This document shows, piece after piece, positions 1-4,366 of a stretch of DNA of 9,846 nucleotides. This stretch comes from Prevotella sp. (GTDB lineage: Bacteria; Bacteroidota; Bacteroidia; Bacteroidales; Bacteroidaceae): NCBI GenBank assembly GCA_017623335.1, contig JAGAPI010000044.1, positions 1-9,846 of the forward strand, in the 5' to 3' direction. Numbering within the stretch: position 1 is the first letter of the stretch; each line of letters opens with the position of its first letter. The notes under the pieces were generated by a model, which was given only the letters and a program-made list of their open reading frames with translations, did not search any database and was not told where the DNA came from. Made by a program: the position numbers and the translations under genes.

Positions 1-769
1 GCACCTCGGGGTCGTTGTTCTCCCATTTCACCGGCATGTCGTGAGCCTCCCTTATCAGCGGAGCCTCCTCCTTTGCCTTCTTCTCGGCAGCCTCCTCGTC
101 CATGCCCTCGGCGGTGTACTGCGCCTTGAGTTGAGCCACCTCCTCGCGGTAGTGCTTGTCGAACGCCACGTAGTAGTCGCCTATCAGGTGGTCACCCTTC
201 TTTCCGCTGGTCTCAGGAGTCTCTCCGTTGCCGTACTTAAGCCACGCCAGCATCGACTTGCAGATGTGTATTCCGCGGTCGTTCACGATGTTGGTCTTCA
301 CCACGCGGTTGCCATTTGCCTCCATAATCTTTGCCAGCGACCATCCCAACAGGTTGTTGCGCACGTGACCGAGGTGAAGAGGCTTGTTGGTGTTGGGCGA
401 TGAATACTCAATCATCACTAATGGAGCATCCTCGCCTGCCTTCTTCATTCCAAAGCTGTCGTCGGCGTTGATGCTGTTGAGCAGCCCAATCCATGCGCTC
501 GGGGCAATCACGAGGTTGAGGAATCCCGCCACGGCGTTGAATCCCGCCACCGCGCTGCAGTTAGCAACAAGATATTCGCCAATCTCCTGCGCCGTGTCCA
601 CAGGCTTCTTCCTTGAAATCTTAAGCAAGGGGAACACCACGAGCGTGAGGCTTCCCTCAAACTCCTTCTTTGTCTTCTGAATCTGGAGCATTCCGTCAGC
701 TGCGTCCACTCCGTAGAGAGCCTTCACGGCGGCTTTCACTGCCTCCAGTATCTTTGTTTCAATGTCCAT
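1..769 (-). CDS. argS: Arginyl-tRNA synthetase, N-terminal part (cut by the left window edge)
   Basis: This enzyme charges tRNA-Arg with arginine using ATP, in the cytoplasm. The visible 256 codons run from an ATG at 767-769 to position 2 without a stop. Residues 1 to about 115 match the ArgS-specific N-terminal domain that contacts the tRNA D-loop. They are followed by the class I signature SSPNTNKPLHLGHVRN (residues 123-138), whose HLGH (132-135) is the HIGH motif in its usual ArgS context. The charged stretch near residues 195-245 fits the insertion I associate with Bacteroidetes ArgS. The catalytic core end, KMSK region and anticodon-binding domain lie outside the window. No Shine-Dalgarno site is visible; the leader is A-rich. 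It is downstream of and co-oriented with the UbiA-family gene but separated by 244 bases holding its own promoter(s), so it is probably transcribed independently. Identity is very secure. Confidence 0.96.
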   Translation of the reverse strand, partial: MDIETKILEAVKAAVKALYGVDAADGMLQIQKTKKEFEGSLTLVVFPLLKISRKKPVDTAQEIGEYLVANCSAVAGFNAVAGFLNLVIAPSAWIGLLNSINADDSFGMKKAGEDAPLVMIEYSSPNTNKPLHLGHVRNNLLGWSLAKIMEANGNRVVKTNIVNDRGIHICKSMLAWLKYGNGETPETSGKKGDHLIGDYYVAFDKHYREEVAQLKAQYTAEGMDEEAAEKKAKEEAPLIREAHDMPVKWENNDPEV

Positions 770-822
770 GTTTATTATGCTTTTTTATTTTGTTTTTACA
801 CCTTTATATATATAATAAGGCG

Positions 823-853
823 CAAAGTTACGAATAAGCGAGCACAAAACAAA
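823..853 (-). promoter_or_regulatory. Bacteroidetes-type promoter for argS (repeat copy A)
   Basis: On the minus strand the -33 element TTTG (850-853) is followed by 19 bases and then TAACTTTG (823-830), an exact match to TAnnTTTG. Transcription would start near 815, giving a leader of roughly 45 bases to the argS ATG at 769. The promoter lies wholly inside the first copy of the direct repeat. The match is seen directly; activity is inferred. Confidence 0.72.
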
Positions 854-898
854 ATATAAAAAGAATTTTTAATATTTTTTTTGTCGAGCGTGAGTAAC
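824..898. repeat. AT-rich intergenic repeat, copy A
   Basis: This is the first of two adjacent near-identical copies. It opens with AAAGTTACGAATA (824-836), has a 4-base variable spacer (837-840), then a 58-base block from AGCAC (841) to GAGTAAC (898). That block matches copy B except for one extra T in the T-run (eight T against seven). The core is almost pure A/T and forms an imperfect palindrome (851-862 against 866-878, loop GAA). The outer ends AAGTTAC (825-831) and GTAACTT (894-900) are inverted repeats of each other. No coding potential is convincing. It carries the argS promoter on the minus strand. Confidence 0.9.
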
Positions 899-903
899 TT
901 CTG

Positions 904-936
904 TAAAGTTACGAATAGATGAAAGCACAAAACAAA
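904..936 (-). promoter_or_regulatory. Second, partly decayed promoter for argS (repeat copy B)
   Basis: On the minus strand TTTG (933-936) is followed by 21 bases and then TAACTTTA (904-911). The last base of the -7 box differs from the TAnnTTTG consensus, but the spacing is still acceptable. If active it would make argS a tandem-promoter gene. It is weaker than the copy A promoter by inspection. Confidence 0.4.
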
Positions 937-980
937 ATATAAAAAGAATTTTTAATATTTTTTTGTCGAGCGTGAGTAAC
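905..980. repeat. AT-rich intergenic repeat, copy B
   Basis: This second copy begins 81 bases after copy A. The opening AAAGTTACGAATA (905-917) is identical. The variable spacer is 6 bases (918-923) instead of 4. The remaining 57 bases (924-980) match copy A apart from one T fewer. Its right end keeps only the GTAAC part of the inverted end. The near identity implies recent duplication or repeated insertion of a dispersed element. Confidence 0.9.
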
Positions 981-1013
981 CGCGACTTCCATAAGTGACG
1001 CAGAACAAAATTT

Positions 1014-1889
1014 CTACAGATAGATGATGAACAGGAACGCCAGTCCCCAGCCAAGGATAATCATTTGGGTGAACCGGTCGTGAAGCACCACCTTGGTGGG
1101 GTCGCCGCTTTTCTCGTCGACCACGGTAATCTGGATGTAGCGCAGCAGTCCGAGCACCACAAAGATGCTGGTGAGATAAATGTACTGCGAATTAAAGCGG
1201 GCGGTGACCTCGGGGCTTACGGTATACATGACATAGCAGACAAGGGTGACCGAGGCGGTGATGGTGATTGCCTGATTTATGAAGGTGAGGTTGTAGCGTA
1301 TTGTGTTTCTGCGCGGCGCCTCGCCCGTCTTGTTCAGCAGCAGCACATCGTCACGCCGCTTGGCGAACGACAGGAAGAGTGTGAGCAGGAAGGTCATCAG
1401 TATGAGCCAGTGGCTGATTGCCACGCCAGTGGCAAAGCCTCCTGCGAGGATGCGCAGCACAAAGCCTGCGGCAATGACACACACGTCGACAATGGCATAC
1501 TGTTTTAGGATCTTGCAATAGAGAAGGTTGATTGCGTAGTAGGCGGCAATGACGGCGGCGGTGTGCTGCTGTCCCTCGTCAATGAACGAAAGCGCGGCTA
1601 CGGCAAGCACCAGCATCACCGCCATGAGCAGATACGCCCGTCCGATGCTTATGGCGCCGCTGGCAATGGGGCGGTGGCGCTTCACATCGTGGCGGCGGTC
1701 GGCGTCGACATCCACAATGTCATTGAAACAATACACCGACGATGCCGTAAAGGAGAAGGCAATGAATGTGAGCATGGCTGTGATGAGGTCGTGTGTGTCG
1801 GTGAGGCTTCCTCCAAAGAACATCGGGAGAAACACAAAACCGTTCTTTATCCACTGGTGTGGACGGATTATTTTAATGTATTGACGCAT
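1014..1889 (-). CDS. UbiA-family prenyltransferase, probable decaprenyl-phosphate phosphoribosyltransferase (DPPR synthase-like)
   Basis: This is a 291-residue integral membrane protein with about eight or nine hydrophobic helices. The first Asp-rich motif is NDIVDVDADRRHDVKRHRP (residues 56-74). N56, D57, D60 and D64 are placed to bind Mg2+ and the diphosphate of the donor, and the KRHRPIASG continuation closely resembles mycobacterial Rv3806c. A second charged loop, AKRRDD (176-181), sits where UbiA proteins have their second motif. The family member Rv3806c joins PRPP to decaprenyl phosphate to give polyprenyl-phospho-ribose-5-phosphate. That reaction is inferred here, and the lipid chain length is unknown. 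It follows the flippase gene by 71 bases on the same strand, so the two may share a transcript. Other UbiA enzymes (quinone or haem O prenyltransferases) are less likely given the KRHRP context. Family certain, substrate moderately sure. Confidence 0.85.
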   Translation of the reverse strand: MRQYIKIIRPHQWIKNGFVFLPMFFGGSLTDTHDLITAMLTFIAFSFTASSVYCFNDIVDVDADRRHDVKRHRPIASGAISIGRAYLLMAVMLVLAVAALSFIDEGQQHTAAVIAAYYAINLLYCKILKQYAIVDVCVIAAGFVLRILAGGFATGVAISHWLILMTFLLTLFLSFAKRRDDVLLLNKTGEAPRRNTIRYNLTFINQAITITASVTLVCYVMYTVSPEVTARFNSQYIYLTSIFVVLGLLRYIQITVVDEKSGDPTKVVLHDRFTQMIILGWGLAFLFIIYL

Positions 1890-1945
1890 AAGCTCTTGTT
1901 TTTGCTTTTAAAATTTTCTGTTTTTGCCCTTTGAGATATATTGTG

Positions 1946-1953
1946 CAAAGTTA
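1946..1953 (-). promoter_or_regulatory. Possible -7 element upstream of the UbiA-family gene
   Basis: TAACTTTG on the minus strand matches TAnnTTTG exactly and sits 57 bases before the ATG at 1889, just after the flippase stop codon at 1961-1963. No TTG or TTTG is found 19-21 bases further upstream, so this is only half a promoter. It could provide internal transcription for the second gene of the pair. Confidence 0.3.
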
Positions 1954-1960
1954 CTTTCTC

Positions 1961-3391
1961 TTACTTTTTCCTTATTATGAAATTAATACACTCGTCGAGA
2001 ATCCTAACCCTCAGCAGCTTCATCACTCCGACATACACCACGACGGCGACGGCGATTCTCGCCACAAGTCGCAGTCTCATGTCGCCGATGTGCATTGAGC
2101 AGAAATAGGCTACAGCCATGGTGAGAATGGCGACGGCGGCAAAGGGGGCGACATCGAGCACCACATCGGCGGCGCGGAGACGGATGAGCCGCGAGGTGAA
2201 GATGTGCCACGCTGCGAGCCACACTATATTAAATAATGTGTAGGCGCGGACCATGCCCATGATTCCCTGACCGTGGAAGCAGAGGATTACGGCTATCTGA
2301 AGCACTATCTGCGCTATGCTGCACCACATGTAGATGTCGCTGCGGCCGCTGCTGATGGCGAGGTTCTGATATAGGGCGTAGAGAGGCATGAAGGCTCCGC
2401 CGATGCAGAGCACCTGCATCAGGGGAACGCACTGCGCCCAACGTTCACCCAGCAAAACGAGGATAAAGTCGTGGGCAATGAGCGACAGCCCCAGCATACA
2501 GGGGAAGGAAAGGAAGGCTGTGAACCGCATCATCTTGTGGAACACCCGCCGCTCGCGCTCATCCTCGGAGATGGAGGCGAGAACAGGCTGCGCCACCTGA
2601 GTGATGGTGCCCGAGACGAAGGTGTGGGCTGTGACGTTCCACTTGTTTGCCTGCGTGAAGTTGCCAACGGCGGCGGCGGAGAAGAGCCTGCCGAAAATCA
2701 CCGTGAGGATGTGCACGTTGACCGTGTTGATGATTGAGGTGACGAGCATCTTCGAACTGAAGGCAAACATCTTGCGCACGGGGCTGAAGTCGATATTCGC
2801 CGAAGGTCGCCACGGCACATAGTAATACCTGCCGATATTGACGCAGGTGATGAAGATAATCTGCTGCCACGCCAGCGACCAGTAGCTGAAACCGCTGTAG
2901 GCAAGGGCGATGCCCGTTGCGCCGGAAATGACAAGGGAGAAGAAGCCCACGATTGCCTGCTCCCTGTTCATCATGTTCTTAAACATATAGGCGTTGTGGG
3001 CGATGCCAAACGACGATATGAGGAACGCCAGAAACACCAGCCGCGACAGCGGAACAAGCTCGGGACGGCGGTAGTACATGGCTATGAGCGGAGCGCACAG
3101 AAACAAGATGACATACAGCGTGACGCTCATCATGATGTTGAACCAGAACACCGAGTTGTAGTCGCGCGCCGTGGGCGACTTGATGTTGACGAGCGCCTGC
3201 GTGAATCCGCAGCTCTGCAGGTTGCCGGCAATCATGGTGAAGATTGTAAGCATCCCCACCAGTCCGTATTCGCCCGGCGACAGCAGCCGGCCGAGCACAA
3301 TGCCTATAAGTATGTTGAGAATCTGCATGGTGCCGTTGTTTACGGCTCCCCAAAACAGTCCTTTTGCGGTTTTTTCCTTTAGTGTGTCCAT
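1961..3391 (-). CDS. Polysaccharide flippase, Wzx/WzxC type (MOP superfamily)
   Basis: A 476-residue polytopic membrane protein with about 12-14 hydrophobic segments, the usual size for WzxC-like exporters. The family moves undecaprenyl-diphosphate-linked oligosaccharides across the inner membrane for capsule, exopolysaccharide or O-antigen assembly. The N-terminus has the typical amphipathic entry helix, then GRLLSPGEYGLVGM (residues 34-47) and the SCGFTQALVN region (60-69). A later LLGERW motif precedes a further set of helices. I chose the ATG at 3389-3391; a TTG at 3401-3403 would add four residues (MHCF), but it falls inside a -7-like box and the family normally begins near MDTLKEKTAKGLFWG. 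Its substrate cannot be read from sequence. No glycosyltransferases or Wzy are next to it, so it is not inside a full capsule locus here. It is upstream of and co-oriented with the UbiA-family gene. Confidence 0.92.
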   Translation of the reverse strand: MDTLKEKTAKGLFWGAVNNGTMQILNILIGIVLGRLLSPGEYGLVGMLTIFTMIAGNLQSCGFTQALVNIKSPTARDYNSVFWFNIMMSVTLYVILFLCAPLIAMYYRRPELVPLSRLVFLAFLISSFGIAHNAYMFKNMMNREQAIVGFFSLVISGATGIALAYSGFSYWSLAWQQIIFITCVNIGRYYYVPWRPSANIDFSPVRKMFAFSSKMLVTSIINTVNVHILTVIFGRLFSAAAVGNFTQANKWNVTAHTFVSGTITQVAQPVLASISEDERERRVFHKMMRFTAFLSFPCMLGLSLIAHDFILVLLGERWAQCVPLMQVLCIGGAFMPLYALYQNLAISSGRSDIYMWCSIAQIVLQIAVILCFHGQGIMGMVRAYTLFNIVWLAAWHIFTSRLIRLRAADVVLDVAPFAAVAILTMAVAYFCSMHIGDMRLRLVARIAVAVVVYVGVMKLLRVRILDECINFIIRKK

Positions 3392-3400
3392 AAAACAGTG

Positions 3401-3482
3401 CAAAGATTTTGCAAATCGAATGCGGAATCATCAAGCTTGCTTGAATGTTATGCTGAGATGCAGCAAATTTTCTGCAAATTTA
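3401..3482 (-). promoter_or_regulatory. Candidate promoter region for the flippase gene
   Basis: Two minus-strand -7 candidates are visible. TAAATTTG (3475-3482) fits TAnnTTTG exactly and would give a leader of about 75-80 bases. AATCTTTG (3401-3408) is one base off and would leave almost no leader before the ATG at 3391. Neither has a clear TTG/TTTG at the right distance. GCAAATTT occurs twice (3463-3470, 3474-3481). Confidence 0.3.
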
Positions 3483-3563
3483 CATAAAAATCTCGAATTA
3501 TAAGCCGGTAAAATAAAAAACTTAAATTATTTTCCCGAAAAGAGCGAGAATTATCCTTATAAA

Positions 3564-3629
3564 ATGGAAAATCAATGCCACAACTGCAAAAAGACCTGTC
3601 AACGTGCTCTTAGTCACAATAATTTTTAG
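3564..3629 (+). CDS. Doubtful 21-residue cysteine-rich micro-ORF
   Basis: An ATG at 3564-3566 opens 21 codons ending in TAG at 3627-3629. The peptide contains CHNCKKTC (residues 5-12), a CxxCxxxC pattern that could bind metal, followed by a short polar tail. There is no Shine-Dalgarno site and no good promoter upstream. An ORF this short can easily arise by chance, so I list it only because of the cysteine pattern and its place in the upstream region of an iron enzyme gene. Confidence 0.13.
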   Translation: MENQCHNCKKTCQRALSHNNF

Positions 3630-3691
3630 TACCTTTGAAGCCTAGTGCCGTTTGAAATTTGGTTAACATACAAAAATATAGCATAAAAAGC

Positions 3692-3722
3692 TTGGTGACA
3701 GAAATATTTTCCACTATCTTTG
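3692..3722 (+). promoter_or_regulatory. Promoter of the superoxide reductase gene
   Basis: TTG (3692-3694), a 20-base gap, then TATCTTTG (3715-3722) match the Bacteroidetes primary sigma factor consensus. Transcription would start near 3728-3730, giving a leader of roughly 65 bases. No operator palindrome is obvious around it. Confidence 0.78.
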
Positions 3723-3750
3723 CACCAGCAAAAGAAAGGCATTATTAACC

Positions 3751-3777
3751 ATGGGCGCATCCTGTTGCGCTCAATAA
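3751..3777 (+). promoter_or_regulatory. Leader hairpin with an overlapping 8-codon upstream ORF
   Basis: TGGGCGCA (3752-3759) pairs with TGCGCTCA (3766-3773) around the loop TCCTGT: eight pairs with one G-U, mostly G/C in an otherwise A/T-rich leader. The same bases encode a complete small ORF, MGASCCAQ then TAA (3775-3777), with two adjacent cysteine codons in the loop and right arm. It ends 18 bases before the superoxide reductase ATG. There is no T-run after the hairpin, so it is not a simple terminator. Structure and ORF are seen; a regulatory role is inferred. Confidence 0.45.
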
Positions 3778-3786
3778 TTAAAGAAT

Positions 3787-3790
3787 GGAG
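3787..3790 (+). promoter_or_regulatory. Shine-Dalgarno-like GGAG before the superoxide reductase start
   Basis: GGAG lies five bases before the ATG at 3796. This is notable because the other genes in the window lack such a site, as is common in Bacteroidetes. It supports the chosen start. Confidence 0.5.
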
Positions 3791-3795
3791 TAATT

Positions 3796-4182
3796 ATGAG
3801 AAAACTAAGAGAAATCTACCGCTGCCCTATTTGCGGCAATGTGGTTGAAGTGGTGAATGCAGGAGCCGGTCAGCTGGTATGCTGCGGCAAACCGATGATT
3901 CTGCTCAATGAGAACACAACAGATGCGGCACAGGAGAAGCATGTGCCTGTAGTAGAGAAAATTGAAGGCGGCTACCGTGTGAAGGTGGGAAGCGTGGAGC
4001 ATCCTATGCTCGAAGAGCACTACATTCAGTGGATAGAGCTGCTGACGCCAACATCGGTGTTGAGACGTGAGTTGAAGCCCGGCGACAAGCCCGAGGCAAC
4101 ATTCCTCACCGACGAAAAGGAAGTCAGCGCCCGCGAATACTGCAACCTGCACGGTCTCTGGAAGGGAGAGATTGCAGAATAA
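3796..4182 (+). CDS. dfx: Desulfoferrodoxin, two-iron superoxide reductase
   Basis: This cytoplasmic enzyme reduces superoxide to hydrogen peroxide without making oxygen, using electrons usually supplied by rubredoxin. It is the main superoxide defence of many anaerobes. The 128-residue protein is full length for the two-iron class. The N-terminal desulforedoxin-like domain has C10, C13, C29 and C30 for the Fe(Cys)4 centre. The catalytic domain has H49, H69, H75, H119 and C116 for the Fe(His)4Cys centre, and E47-K48 next to H49, where K48 is the residue known to help protonate the intermediate. All ligands are present, and their numbering agrees with the Desulfoarculus baarsii enzyme as I remember it. 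The gene has its own promoter, a GGAG site and a strong terminator, so it is a single-gene transcript. The hairpin and tiny ORF in its leader may regulate it. Confidence 0.97.
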   Translation: MRKLREIYRCPICGNVVEVVNAGAGQLVCCGKPMILLNENTTDAAQEKHVPVVEKIEGGYRVKVGSVEHPMLEEHYIQWIELLTPTSVLRRELKPGDKPEATFLTDEKEVSAREYCNLHGLWKGEIAE

Positions 4183-4204
4183 CGGTATTCCCTGATTACC
4201 CAAG

Positions 4205-4237
4205 AAGCCCGCACCAATCACCGGTGCGGGCTTTAAT
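4205..4237 (+). terminator. Intrinsic terminator after the superoxide reductase gene
   Basis: AAGCCCGCACC (4205-4215) pairs perfectly with GGTGCGGGCTT (4223-4233) around a 7-base loop. This is an 11-bp GC-rich stem followed by a short T-containing tail. It begins 22 bases after the stop codon. The stem is flanked by A on the left, so it may also work weakly in the opposite direction. Confidence 0.88.
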
Positions 4238-4282
4238 TGTTAAGTGAATATCATTCTCTCACGACAAAAAAACACCCATAAA

Positions 4283-4314
4283 TTTGGTTATATTATAAAT
4301 AATGTGTAATTTTG
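4283..4314 (+). promoter_or_regulatory. Promoter of the leuS-yitT-rdgB-porZ run
   Basis: TTTG (4283-4286), a 20-base gap, then TAATTTTG (4307-4314) match the Bacteroidetes consensus well. Transcription would start near 4320, leaving a leader of about 45 bases before the leuS ATG. It stands directly after the upstream terminator, so it probably drives all four downstream genes. Confidence 0.75.
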
Positions 4315-4366
4315 TACGCTAAAAGCCTTGTTATTGGCAAAAATATGCAAAAAACAAAATCAAGAT

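Larger units (their letters stand above)
3392..3795. other. Divergent intergenic region between flippase and superoxide reductase genes
   Basis: About 400 AT-rich bases separate the leftward and rightward genes. From left to right they hold weak leftward -7 candidates (3401-3482), an AT-rich stretch with nothing recognisable (about 3483-3560), a doubtful 21-codon ORF (3564-3629), and an isolated TACCTTTG box (3630-3637) that lacks a -33 partner. They then hold the strong rightward promoter (3692-3722) and a structured leader with an upstream ORF (3751-3777). AAGAGC (3540-3545) and GCTCTT (3606-3611) could pair across the micro-ORF. I recognise no known RNA family. Confidence 0.6.

Noticed and set aside
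824..980. CRISPR array
   Set aside because: There are only two copies, the repeated unit is ~75 bp with no unique spacers between, and no cas genes are present.
981..1013. Possible terminator for the UbiA-gene transcript using GTCG/CGAC pairs near 965-986
   Set aside because: The stem is only four pairs plus two across a bulge, and in the leftward direction it is followed by an A-run, not a T-run.
869..1054. 61-codon minus-strand frame overlapping the repeat pair and the end of the UbiA gene
   Set aside because: It is built mostly from the AT-rich repeat and the out-of-frame end of the neighbouring gene; no coding signature.
3392..3403. TTG start that would lengthen the flippase by four residues
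   Set aside because: It falls in a -7-like box (AATCTTTG) and adds MHCF, which does not fit the family start; the ATG at 3391 is preferred.
3630..3637. TACCTTTG box as an extra rightward promoter
   Set aside because: It matches the -7 consensus but has no TTG/TTTG 19-21 bases upstream, and a much better promoter exists at 3692-3722.
4328..4366. TTG start that would lengthen LeuRS by 13 residues
   Set aside because: The predicted transcript begins only a few bases upstream, and LeuRS proteins normally start close to [13 protein letters not shown].
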